From NCBI RefSeq assembly GCF_039539525.1, contig NZ_BAABDH010000018.1, positions 62,001 through 126,000 on the forward strand: a stretch of DNA of 64,000 bases, written 5' to 3'. The stretch is from Hymenobacter algoricola (GTDB lineage Bacteria; Bacteroidota; Bacteroidia; Cytophagales; Hymenobacteraceae). The translations under genes were made by a program, and so were the position numbers. Below the pieces are notes generated by a model. The model was not told where the DNA came from, searched no databases, and saw only the letters and a list, made by a program, of their open reading frames with translations. This document shows positions 43,718-52,900 of this stretch, piece after piece. Position 1 is the first letter of the stretch, and the number at the start of each line of letters is the position of its first letter.

Positions 43718-44053
43718 CTAATCTATCACCATATCCACCACCGACGTTACCACCGACAGCACGATACTGAACAGCAGCGCGGCAAAGAAGCCATCGACTT
43801 TGAAGCCGGCCAGGAAATAGTCGGCCAGCAGCACGATGACGGCATTGATGACCAGCAGGAACAGCCCCAGCGTGAGCACCGTGATGGGAAAGCCCAGGAT
43901 TTTGAGGATCGGCTTGAGCACGGCGTTGAGCACGGCCAGCACCACCACCAGCAGAATAGCGTCGGTGAAGCCGCCGATGTGGGCGCCGGGCAGGAACTTG
44001 GCCAGCACGTAGGTCAGGATGGCGGTGAGCAGCAGTTTGAGGATGAATCCCAT
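43718..44053 (-). CDS. Phage-holin-like 4-helix membrane protein (PF04020 type)
   Basis: This 111-residue inner-membrane protein has four hydrophobic helices: FILKLLLTAILTYVLAKFL, FTDAILLVVVLAVLNAVL, ILGFPITVLTLGLFLLVINA and FFAALLFSIVLSVVTSVVDM. The LNAVLKPILKILGFPITVLT segment is typical of the PF04020 (YvlD-like) family, which is named after phage holins but is mostly chromosomal and of unknown role. No phage genes are nearby. The ATG at 44051-44053 is used; the frame extends to 44146 without matching the family. Confidence 0.88.
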   Translation of the reverse strand: MGFILKLLLTAILTYVLAKFLPGAHIGGFTDAILLVVVLAVLNAVLKPILKILGFPITVLTLGLFLLVINAVIVLLADYFLAGFKVDGFFAALLFSIVLSVVTSVVDMVID

Positions 44054-44173
44054 AAGTGGTGGTGGTTGAATGGTGTTTGGTGGGGCAAAAAACGGGGACA
44101 AAGGAAGTCCGACCCACCCCGCGGCAGGTCGGACAACGATACGCAAAATTCCGGTGGGCGTTGGGGCCGGCGG

Positions 44174-45265
44174 CTACTCCGCCACCCGGGCCTTGAGCCG
44201 GCCCTGGGAGACGCCCATCCAGTGCGCCATCTGGAACAGCAGGCGGGCGCCCACAATGGCGTTCCACTCGGTGTCGCCGGGCGCTACTTCGTTCAGGTCG
44301 CAGCCAATGATGGTGCGGCCCGACTCGACGATGGAGCGCAGCAGGTACAGGGCTTCTTCAAACTCCAGGCCGCCGGGCACCGGCGTACCGGTGCCCGGGC
44401 AGAGCTTGGGGTCCAGCCCGTCGATGTCGAAGCTCAGGTACACCTTGGAGGGCAGCTGGGCAATGATTTTGCCGCATACTTTCTTCCACGACTTCTTGGC
44501 AAACTTCTCGTTCGACAGAAACCGGTTGTGGAACATCACCACGCGCCCGCCCGACTGCGCCACCAGCTCGGCTTCCTGCTGGCACAGGTCACGGATGCCG
44601 ACCTGCACCAGCTTCTTCACCTGGGGCAGCTTGAGGGCGTTGTACATGATGGAGGCGTGCGAGTATTCAAATCCTTCGTAGGCCGGGCGCAGGTCGCAGT
44701 GCGCGTCGATCTGCAGGATGCCAAACTCCTCGTGACGCTCGGCCAGGGCGTGCAGGTAGCCCAGCGGGGTACTATGGTCGCCGCCCAGCACCACCACGCC
44801 TTTGCCGGCATCGAGATGGGCACCGGTTTTCTGCTTCAGCCAGTCCACCAGAGCTTTGCCGCGCACCCCGATCTTGGCGGTGGCGCCGGCAAACTTACTG
44901 GCCTGGGCGGCCGGCTGGCCGGCTTCCAGCCAGGCAATGTAGTCAGCGGCCAGCGTGCGCAGCTCCCGGCTGTCGGCGCTTACCTTTTCGTCCGACTCTT
45001 CCATGGCCAGGCCCATACGCCAGGCATCGGGCAGGTCCGGGTCGTAGAGGTCTACCTGCAAAGAGGCTGTCCGGATGGCTTCGGGGCCCTCGGCGGTGCC
45101 GGCGCGGTACGATACGGTGACTTCCCAGGGCACGGGCACAATAACGACCTGGGCTTCCTCTACGGTAAAGGGCAGACCATACACTCCGCCGGCGGTATCG
45201 CCAAGGGCATTGGGGTCGAAGCTGGCCAGCTTTTTCTCCAGGCTGGAGGTGGCAGATTGCGGCAT
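44174..45265 (-). CDS. Ureohydrolase (arginase/agmatinase/formimidoylglutamase family)
   Basis: This 363-residue metal enzyme hydrolyses a guanidino or formimino group. The dimanganese ligands are in VVLGGDHSTPLGYLHAL, ILQIDAHCDLRPAYEGF and LSFDIDGLDPKLCPGTGTPV. PVPGGLEFEEALYLLRSIVE is the substrate loop region. The substrate is uncertain: agmatinase-type annotations are common for Bacteroidota relatives, but the long N-terminal part (residues 1-150) differs from classic agmatinases. It is a single leftward gene between the holin-like gene and the chemotaxis operon terminator. Confidence 0.9.
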   Translation of the reverse strand: MPQSATSSLEKKLASFDPNALGDTAGGVYGLPFTVEEAQVVIVPVPWEVTVSYRAGTAEGPEAIRTASLQVDLYDPDLPDAWRMGLAMEESDEKVSADSRELRTLAADYIAWLEAGQPAAQASKFAGATAKIGVRGKALVDWLKQKTGAHLDAGKGVVVLGGDHSTPLGYLHALAERHEEFGILQIDAHCDLRPAYEGFEYSHASIMYNALKLPQVKKLVQVGIRDLCQQEAELVAQSGGRVVMFHNRFLSNEKFAKKSWKKVCGKIIAQLPSKVYLSFDIDGLDPKLCPGTGTPVPGGLEFEEALYLLRSIVESGRTIIGCDLNEVAPGDTEWNAIVGARLLFQMAHWMGVSQGRLKARVAE

Positions 45266-45311
45266 AGGGTTCGGGGCTTAACGAAGAAAGGAAAGGGCGA
45301 AAATAAAAAAA

Positions 45312-45377
45312 CTGTCCTGTCAGGCAGGCCCCGGGGCTGGTCGTCGACCAGCCGGGGCACCGTGCTTAACAGGACAG
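45312..45377 (-). terminator. Terminator of the chemotaxis-like operon
   Basis: An outer stem CTGTCCTGT (45312-45320) with ACAGGACAG (45369-45377) encloses an inner stem GGGCTGGTC / GACCAGCC. On the minus strand it ends in CAGTTTTTTTATTTT. It lies 37 bases past cheC. Confidence 0.88.
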
Positions 45378-45413
45378 CTTGCTGCTACGCCATAACGTAG
45401 ACCAGCCGATGGG

Positions 45414-46040
45414 CTATTGTCCGCCCAGAAAATCGTAGGTACGAATGATTTCGAGAATCTTATCGAAGGTTGTACGGTCAAAGAACAGCATCAGCGGCAG
45501 CTCCACCGAGTTTTCCTTGTCCGAAAACTGCGTGATGACGGAAAAAATCAGCGGCTGCACCATCGATTCGTGGCTCATCAGGCTGGTCAGGGAATCGGCC
45601 AGGTCGCCGCGCGGGGCCACGGGCGGCGCGCCGTAGATCTTGGCCTTGAGAATGTTGGCCAGCTGCGTGACCAGGGCGCCGGTGATGATGTTGCTGATTT
45701 CGAGCAGCAACGATTCCTGCATCTCGTCAATCTCGATGGACTCGGGCACCGACATGCGCAGGCACACCCGCGAGAGGCGCTGCACGTGCTGGCCCGAGAA
45801 GAACATCAGCGTGGTACCGTTGAAGTCCCCGCGGATATCGGACTGGATGACGGCGTGCGTACCAGAGTACTCGTGCACTTTGTCGAGCATGTTATGCCCC
45901 GGCATAATATCCAGATTCGGAACTTCGAGCAGCACTTTTTCCTGCGCAATGGCAGCGAATGAGTCAGCCGCCCGGGCCAAGCCTATGTTCAGAATCTCGC
46001 GAATAATATCCCGCTCTAGTTCCGTCATGTGCAAATCCAT
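45414..46040 (-). CDS. cheC: CheC-type chemotaxis phosphatase
   Basis: This 208-residue protein of the CheC/CheX/FliY family removes phosphate from CheY. Both active sites fit the pattern [D/S]xxxExxN-x22-P exactly: site 1 has Asp11, Glu15, Asn18 and Pro41, site 2 has Ser110, Glu114, Asn117 and Pro140. It should therefore be catalytically active and replace CheZ. The ATG at 46038-46040 is chosen; a TTG three codons upstream is also in frame, and Met5 is another option. It is the last gene of the operon. No CheD, the usual CheC partner, is present. Confidence 0.92.
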   Translation of the reverse strand: MDLHMTELERDIIREILNIGLARAADSFAAIAQEKVLLEVPNLDIMPGHNMLDKVHEYSGTHAVIQSDIRGDFNGTTLMFFSGQHVQRLSRVCLRMSVPESIEIDEMQESLLLEISNIITGALVTQLANILKAKIYGAPPVAPRGDLADSLTSLMSHESMVQPLIFSVITQFSDKENSVELPLMLFFDRTTFDKILEIIRTYDFLGGQ

Positions 46041-46103
46041 AGGAGTCAATCAGTTGAGTAGAGCTGCCTAATATGAAGCAACCCAAGGCCTGCAATACGT
46101 TTG

Positions 46104-47741
46104 TTACGGTCGTTTGGCTAAAAACAGTCGGGTTAGGGCCGGCACATCGAGCACCAGACAAACCTGTCCGCTACCCAGCAGCGTGACCCCGCCAAACAAG
46201 TCAATTTGATCCAGAGGCTTGCTCATCGGCTTGATGACAATGTCCTGCTGCCGCAGGAAACGGTCGACGATAAGGCCGAGCTTCCGGTTGTTGTAGTTTA
46301 CGATGATGATGTCCTGCCGGCCGATAAGGGTGCTTTTGGTAGCCACGGACAGCGCGCCATCTTCCGCGCTGTGCAGCAGCTCGTGCAGGTTCACCACGGG
46401 TACGCTTTCGTTCAGCACCCGGGCCAGCAGTACCCCGCCCACAATGTGCATCTCATCGGGCCACAATGACACCACCGAATCGGTGTGCATGAGCGGAATG
46501 GCGTAGCTGCGGTTGGCTATTTCGAAGAGCAGCGCACCCTTTACGGCAATGGAAGTGGGCAGCACCAGGGCAAAGGTGGTACCCTGCCCCAGCACTGAGT
46601 CGACCCGGAGCTGCCCGCCGAGCGAGTCGATGGCCAGCTTCACCACGTCGAGGCCCACGCCGCGGCCGGAAATATCGGTTACCTCCTTGGCCATCGAAAA
46701 GCCGGGCTCGAACAGGAAGGCCCGCACCGAATCCGGATCCAGATGGCGGGCAACCTCGGCTGTCGCCAGGCCGCGCTCCACAATTTTTTTCCGCACGCTT
46801 TCCACGTCGATGCCGCGGCCGTCGTCAGTTACCTGGATCAGCACGTCGTCGCGCTCGGTCTGGGCCGACAGGGTCAGGTGGCCCTCGGCGGGCTTGCCCG
46901 CTTTCAGGCGCACTTCGGGCGTCTCCAGGCCGTGGCCGATGGCGTTGCGCACCAGGTGCAGCAGCGCATCGGTGATAATCTGCAGGATGTTGCGGTCAAT
47001 CTGGATGTCCTGACCAATGATGGTCAGTTCCACATCTTTCTGCTCGGCCGTGGCCACATCGCGCACTACCCGGGGAAACTTGTTGAACAGGGAGCCCACG
47101 TTTACCAGCCGGGCATCCATCACGCTGTACTGCAGGTCGTCGGCAATGCGGAACAGGTGGGCGGCCGTGCTTTGCAGCGCGGGATGGCCGATTTCCTGGC
47201 TTAGGGTCATGATCCGGTCCCGGTCAATAATCAGCTCTCCGACCAGGTTCAGCAGATGATCCAGCTTTTTAATCTGGATGTATACCAGATCCGACAGCTC
47301 CAGCTTGCGGGTAGCATCTTCGTCGGTCGCGCTCTGGTCTTCTTCCAGCAACGGCTCTTCCCCATTCACCAGCCGCTCTAGGTTAGCCAGCAAGGCATCC
47401 GCATTGGCAGTTTCCTCGCCGTCGCCCACGGCCCGGATCATGCCACCCAGCGTATCGACGCCGGTGAAGAGCACGGGCACCAGCGAGCCTTCGAAGGCTC
47501 GCTCCTTGCTGCGGATAAACCCGAAAATGGTTTCCATGCGGTGGGCCACCTCCCCAATGTCGGCGTGGCCCATGGCGCGGGCGTTAGCCTTCAGGTTGTG
47601 CATGACCCGGAACAGCTCATGCAGAGCCTTTTCGTCGGTAGGGTCTTTCTCCAGCTCACTGATGTGCCGGCTCATGGCGTCGTAGTATTCCAACGCTTCC
47701 GCCATGAACATTTCGCGGTACTCCTGCTCCCGGGACTTCAT
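46104..47741 (-). CDS. cheA: CheA histidine kinase, short form
   Basis: This 545-residue kinase couples receptor state to CheY phosphorylation. The HPt domain (1-115) has LFRVMHNLKANARAMGHADI with His48 as phospho-site. The dimerisation helices (about 150-215) include IKKLDHLLNLVGELIIDRDR. The ATPase domain has LLHLVRNAIGHGLE (N-box), VTDDGRGIDVESV (G1) and DISGRGVGLDVVKL (G2). The CheW-like P5 domain (about 400-545) ends it. There is no room for the CheY-binding P2 domain, only a roughly 30-residue acidic linker, making it shorter than E. coli CheA. Its ATG overlaps the cheB stop by four bases. Confidence 0.95.
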   Translation of the reverse strand: MKSREQEYREMFMAEALEYYDAMSRHISELEKDPTDEKALHELFRVMHNLKANARAMGHADIGEVAHRMETIFGFIRSKERAFEGSLVPVLFTGVDTLGGMIRAVGDGEETANADALLANLERLVNGEEPLLEEDQSATDEDATRKLELSDLVYIQIKKLDHLLNLVGELIIDRDRIMTLSQEIGHPALQSTAAHLFRIADDLQYSVMDARLVNVGSLFNKFPRVVRDVATAEQKDVELTIIGQDIQIDRNILQIITDALLHLVRNAIGHGLETPEVRLKAGKPAEGHLTLSAQTERDDVLIQVTDDGRGIDVESVRKKIVERGLATAEVARHLDPDSVRAFLFEPGFSMAKEVTDISGRGVGLDVVKLAIDSLGGQLRVDSVLGQGTTFALVLPTSIAVKGALLFEIANRSYAIPLMHTDSVVSLWPDEMHIVGGVLLARVLNESVPVVNLHELLHSAEDGALSVATKSTLIGRQDIIIVNYNNRKLGLIVDRFLRQQDIVIKPMSKPLDQIDLFGGVTLLGSGQVCLVLDVPALTRLFLAKRP

Positions 47742-48829
47742 CGTGCGACGATTTGGGAAAAGGATGGCACCAGCGTATTGCGGGTTGGGCGGACGGCCCC
47801 GACGCTACGGTTGAGATACTGCGGTATTTCTGCCAACGGCAGTACGGCGCTGGCCAGCCCCGCCTGAATAACCGATTTGGGCATCCCGAACACGGCTGAA
47901 GAAGCAGCGTCCTGCGCCAGAACGGTTCCTCCGGCCTGCTGAATGCGCTGGGCACCCAGCGTGCCGTCGGTGCCCAGGCCCGTCAGGATGACACCGGTGG
48001 TATAGCGCCCAAAGGCGCGCACGACCGACTTCATCAGCAGGTCAATCGACGGTTCATCGGAGGTGGGACTGGCATCGTGGGCTACCTCAGTTTGCCACGA
48101 CAGCCAGGCGCCGTGCGTGCCGGGCCGGATAATCAGGTTCTGCCCACCGGGAGCAATAATGATGGTACCTCCCGTCAGCAAGGTGCCGGGCACCCCGGCA
48201 AGTACCGGCATGGTGGCCGCGCGCCGCACCCGCCCGACGAAAGAATCAGTGAAGTGCGCCGGCAGATGCACTGCTATGATAACTGTGGTATCGGGCAGAG
48301 GCTGCAAGGTGCGCACCAAGCTTTCCACTGCTTTGGTTCCCCCGGTTGAGCCCCCGATAACGACCACCCGGCGGGGTGGCATGGGCATGGTCGTGGGGCG
48401 GGGTGCAACTGTCACGGCAGCCTTCGGGCCGTTGCCTGAAGTCCGTACGGAGCGAATCTTGCGTAGCAGGTCCCGGCAGTAGTTTCCGTAGTCGGGATGA
48501 TTGCGGCCCAGCAGCGGGTGGATATGGTCGAATACTCCCCAGCGGGCGGCTTCGCGCAGCATTCCGGCCAGGGGCGCGGCGCTGCTGTATAACAGTACGG
48601 GAACCGGCTGCTGCTGCGCCAGCTGCTCCAGGCCCAGCAGCTGGTTTTCTGCGGCTATCACCAGCCCCGGCCGAAGCCGGCGGGCCTGGGCTACCAGCTC
48701 GCCGGCTCCGGCCGCCGCGCCGACCACCCGCAGATCGGGCTCGGCATGCAGCAGCTTGGTCAACTCCATGCGCACCAAGGTGGGCAAGTCGCCGAGCAAC
48801 AGGGTGAAAGGGGCAGAAAAATCGGACAC
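47738..48829 (-). CDS. cheB: CheB methylesterase with degenerate receiver domain
   Basis: This is a 363-residue protein. Residues 1-115 have the length and fold pattern of a receiver domain, but the phospho-acceptor Asp is replaced by Ala (Ala60 in PGLVIAAENQLLG), one of the two acidic metal residues is Gly13, and the conserved Lys is missing (HIHPLLG). Residues about 150-345 are a normal CheB methylesterase: Ser in VVIGGSTGGTKAVES, His in IIAVHLPAHFTDSF, and Asp in VILTGLGTDGTLGAQ. The enzyme should still demethylate or deamidate receptors, but phosphorylation control looks lost. It overlaps cheA by four bases. Confidence 0.93.
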   Translation of the reverse strand: MSDFSAPFTLLLGDLPTLVRMELTKLLHAEPDLRVVGAAAGAGELVAQARRLRPGLVIAAENQLLGLEQLAQQQPVPVLLYSSAAPLAGMLREAARWGVFDHIHPLLGRNHPDYGNYCRDLLRKIRSVRTSGNGPKAAVTVAPRPTTMPMPPRRVVVIGGSTGGTKAVESLVRTLQPLPDTTVIIAVHLPAHFTDSFVGRVRRAATMPVLAGVPGTLLTGGTIIIAPGGQNLIIRPGTHGAWLSWQTEVAHDASPTSDEPSIDLLMKSVVRAFGRYTTGVILTGLGTDGTLGAQRIQQAGGTVLAQDAASSAVFGMPKSVIQAGLASAVLPLAEIPQYLNRSVGAVRPTRNTLVPSFSQIVAR

Positions 48830-48905
48830 TGAGTGGGGAAAACGCGCTGAAATCAGCGCTGCCGGCTGACTATCACAAGTCGGGCAGCGCAGGAAAGGCA
48901 GGTAG

Positions 48906-49301
48906 TTAGTCTTCGGTAGAACCTGCTTCTTCCGCAGCGTTCTGCAGGGCGCTGCCTACTATTTCCAGGACTTTCTCTTCCGAGAAGGGCTTCACGATGT
49001 ACGCGGTAGCACCGCTTTCGAGGGCTTCGTTGACAATGATTTCCTGGCCTACGGCACTGCACATCACCACTTTCACATTCGGCTGTTCCTGCCGGATACC
49101 CTTCAGCACGTCCAATCCCGTGTTGTCGGGCAGAATTACATCCAGCGTAATGAGATCAGGCTTGGTGGCAGAAGCCATTTCCAGGGCCTGCTGGCCGTTG
49201 GCAGCTTCACCTACTACTTCGTAGCCGGCATCGGTAAGCATGTTCTTGAGCATCGTGCGCATGTAGAAGGAATCGTCTACGATGAGAATGCGGTTTTTCA
49301 T
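48906..49301 (-). CDS. cheY: CheY-like single-domain response regulator
   Basis: This 131-residue receiver has the acidic pair Asp9-Asp10 (ILIVDDSFYMRTMLKNML), phospho-acceptor Asp54 (LITLDVILPDNTGLDVL), Ser82 at the Thr switch position and Lys104 (AYIVKPFSEEK). No output domain follows, only a short acidic tail. It should accept phosphate from CheA and be reset by CheC. What it acts on is unclear because no flagellar gene is near; in this phylum, gliding or pili are possible. Confidence 0.95.
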   Translation of the reverse strand: MKNRILIVDDSFYMRTMLKNMLTDAGYEVVGEAANGQQALEMASATKPDLITLDVILPDNTGLDVLKGIRQEQPNVKVVMCSAVGQEIIVNEALESGATAYIVKPFSEEKVLEIVGSALQNAAEEAGSTED

Positions 49302-49352
49302 AGGGTTGGGTCAGTGAAGCGAAATAAGGGAAAAGGAATTGCAGCGCAGCAA

Positions 49353-49937
49353 TCAGGCTCTAGTACGGCCCTGAGCAGGGGAAGATTCTGATTTGGGCTG
49401 GAGCTGCATAATTTCCTCCGGGGTGAGCAGCTTGAGCATGTCGAGCACAATGATGATGCGCTCGTCTACTTTGGCAATGCCCTCGATGTATTTGTCGTGA
49501 ATGTTGATGTCCTGGATGAACTCCGGGGCCTTTTCAATGATGGAAACCGGAATCGACAGCGGCTGCGGCACCTCGCGCACCACAATCCCGATGGTGTAGT
49601 CCTTGGCCTCGACGGCCAGCGTGTAGCTGACTCCCGTGACGGGCTCCCCGGCCGAGCGCAGCTTGAAGCGCTCCTCCAGGTCGATGATGGCAATGATATC
49701 ACCGCGCAGGTTGGCAATGCCTTTGACGAACGGGGGAGTCTTGGGCATGCGGGCAATTTCCGGCGTCACCGTCACCTCCTTCACCTGCTCGATGCGAATA
49801 CCATATTCCTCATCGCCAAGCCGGAACACGATCAGCTGAATCAGCTTATCCTGCTTTACTACCTTTTTCTCGCCGGTCGATTCTATTTCAGGCATTCCCA
49901 GGGGGGTTGAAAAGTAGTCCCTGGCCTTTTCGGGCAT
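49353..49937 (-). CDS. cheW: CheW coupling protein
   Basis: This 194-residue adaptor links the receptor to CheA. It has the CheW double beta-barrel: LIQLIVFRLGDEEYGIRIEQ, VKEVTVTPEIARMPKTPPFV, GIANLRGDIIAIIDLEERF, ITVL-type core strands, and KVDERIIIVLDMLKLLTPEE near the end. About 30 residues precede the domain; Met15 is an alternative start. It begins 31 bases after the receptor gene on the same strand, in the order mcp-cheW-cheY-cheB-cheA-cheC. Confidence 0.94.
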   Translation of the reverse strand: MPEKARDYFSTPLGMPEIESTGEKKVVKQDKLIQLIVFRLGDEEYGIRIEQVKEVTVTPEIARMPKTPPFVKGIANLRGDIIAIIDLEERFKLRSAGEPVTGVSYTLAVEAKDYTIGIVVREVPQPLSIPVSIIEKAPEFIQDINIHDKYIEGIAKVDERIIIVLDMLKLLTPEEIMQLQPKSESSPAQGRTRA

Positions 49938-49968
49938 GGGACTACCTACGAAGAGTTATCGGATACTA

Positions 49969-52900
49969 TTACTTGGCTTTATTTTTCGCCTGCGCCTTTG
50001 GGGCGGCTTTGCCATTGCTGGCGGCCGGGGCTGGGGCCGCGGCCGGCTTCGCCGCAGCACTGCGCCGCGCCGCCCGCTGACCGGCGGGAGCCTCCGTTTT
50101 GCTCCCGGAAGCACGGCTGGCGGCCGGGGCAGTCTCAGCGGTGGGTACCACGCCGCGCTGGCGGTTGGCGGCCGGAGTAGCCGCCGCCCGCTTCGCCGCC
50201 TCGCTACGGTTGGTAGCCACGGCTTTGCGGTTGGCAACCCGGCGCGAGGAGCTATCTGACACCGTCGGAGCGGCCGACGCCTGCTGGGCAGCGCGTTGGT
50301 TGCTCATCCGGCGCAGGGCTCCCCGACGCTCAGGCTCGGGCTCGGGCTCGGGCAGCATCTCCTCCACCAGCTGGAAGGCGGACAGCCCGACCTGCAGGTC
50401 GTCGGCAATGTCGGTCAGGTTCTGGCTGGAGGTGGTCAGCTCCTGCATCGAGGTCGAGAGCTGCTTGGCCGTGCTGGCTACCTGCTGGGTACCGGAGGCG
50501 GTTTGCTCGGCAATGGCTACTACTTCCTCCACGTACTTCACGACGTCGCCAATCGAGGTTTTCTGGACCTCGGTGGCCGTGAGAATGTCGCGGGAGGTGC
50601 GCAGCGTTTCGCCGCTGCTGGTGGCAATGTTCTTAAAGGCGCTGGAGGCTTCGAACGTAGCGTTCTTGCCTTTCAGTACCCGGCCTTCCATGGTCGAAAT
50701 AGCGGTGGCGGCCGAGGTCGTATCTTTCTTTACGTCCTCTACCAGAGTGGCAATTTCGGAAGCCGACTTGCGGGAGCCTTCGGCCAGCTTGCGAATCTCT
50801 TCGGCTACTACGGCGAAGCCACGGCCGGCTTCCCCGGCGCGGGCGGCTTCGATGGCGGCGTTCAGAGCCAGCAGGTTGGTCTGGGAAGCAATGTCGGTGA
50901 TGACGCCCAGCGACTTGCTGATTTCCTGCGAGCGGGTGCTCAGTACTTCGATGGTCTTGCTGGTCTGGGCGGCAGCATTGGAGATTTCCTCCATGTTCTT
51001 TACCACTTCCGCCACCGTTTTCAGACCCAGCTGCGAGGTTTGCTCCCCCAGAATAGCCGACTTGTTCACGATGTCGGCCTTGCCGGCCGTTTCCTTCGTG
51101 GCCTGCATGATTTCCTCAATCAGCTTAAAGGCCTGGTCGGTTTTCAAAGCCTGGTTTTGCGCGCCTTCAGCCATCTGCTGCATGGCCAAAGCCACGTCTA
51201 CCGTAACCCGGCTCATTTCCTGGCCCTTGGCCGCCATTTCCTCCGACGACTCGCCCACAAACTGCGACGACTCGTTGATTTCGCCGAGCAGCTCGTTGAG
51301 GTTGTCTACGGCGATGTTCAGGGCGTTGGACATGGCCAGAATGTCGCCGGCGGTCTGGATTTCAACTTTCTGGGTCAGATCACCTTCCGAGATGGCCCGT
51401 ACCACGCGCGATACTTCGAGTACCGGCGAGGCAATGGATTCGATCAGGTCGTTGAGCGTGTCCACGATTTCCTTCCACGAGCCCGATACGCCGCCGACCG
51501 TGGCACGTTCCGTCAGCTTGCCTTCTACCCCGGCTACTTTCGCCACGCGGCTTACTTCCAGAGCGAGGCGGTTCAGGTCGTCCACCATGCGGTTGATGGT
51601 GTCGGCCAGCTCGGCTACTTCGCCTTTGGCTTCCAGCTTCAGCTTCTGGGTCAGGTCACCTTTCGATACGCCCGTTACTACCTTCACAATGCCCCGCACC
51701 TGCGTGGTGAGGTTGGCGGCCATCGTGTTTACGTTGTCGGTGAGGTCTTTCCAAACGCCCGAGACGTTGGGCACGTTGGCCTGGCCGCCGAGGCGACCCT
51801 CGGTGCCTACTTCCTGCGCCACGCGGGTTACCTCGCCGGCAAAGATGTTGAGCGAGTCCACCATCCGGTTGATGTTGTCCTTCAAATCGAGCAGCTCGCC
51901 TTTGACGTCAACCGATACTTTCTGGCTGAGGTCGCCGCGGGCTACGGCGGTGGTTACGTTGGCAATGTCCCGTACCTGCGAGGTCAGGGAGGCCGCCATG
52001 GTGTTTACGTTGTCGGTGAGGTCTTTCCAGGTACCGCGCACGTTGGGCACCACGGCCTGACCGCCGAGCTTACCCTCGGTGCCTACCTCGCGGGCCACCC
52101 GGGTTACTTCGTCGCCGAACGTGTTCAGCGAGTCCACCATCTGGTTCAGGTTTTCCTTGAGCTGGAGCAGCTCACCACGCACATTTACCGTTACTTTCTG
52201 GCTCAGGTCGCCGCGGGCTACGGCGGTAGCCACGTTGGCAATGTCCCGTACCTGACTCGTCAGGTTGGAGGCCATCGTGTTTACGTTGTCCGTCAGATCC
52301 TTCCAGGTTCCCGATACGCTCGGCACGTTGGCCTGACCGCCCAGAATCCCTTCCGTACCTACTTCGCGGGCTACGCGGGTTACTTCGCCGGCGAAGATGT
52401 TGAGCGAGTCCACCATCTGATTCAGGATGTTCTTCAGGTCGAGAATCTCGCCGTTCACATTCACCGTCATCTTCTGGGTCAGGTCACCTTTGGCTACGGC
52501 AGTAGCTACGTTGGCAATGTCGCGCACCTGCAGCGTCAGGTTCGAGGCCATCGTATTTACGTTGTCCGTCAGCTCCTTCCAGGTGCCACCCACGCGGGGC
52601 ACGTTGGCCTGGCCACCCAGCTTGCCCTCGGTGCCTACTTCGCGGGCTACCCGGGTCACTTCGTCGCCGAAGATGTTGAGCGAGTCCACCATCTGGTTCA
52701 GAATGTTCTTCAGCTCCAGGATTTCGCCCTTCACATTCACCGTCATCTTCTGGCTCAGGTCACCGCGGGCTACGGCGGTGGCCACGTTAGCAATGTCGCG
52801 TACCTGACTCGTCAGGTTGGAGGCCATGTAGTTTACGTTGTCGGTCAGCTCCTTCCACACGCCGGCCACGTTGGGCACGGAGGCCTGGCCGCCGAGCTTG

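Noticed and set aside
43718..44053. Prophage remnant suggested by the holin-like protein
   Set aside because: No other phage gene is near, and this family is common on chromosomes outside prophages.
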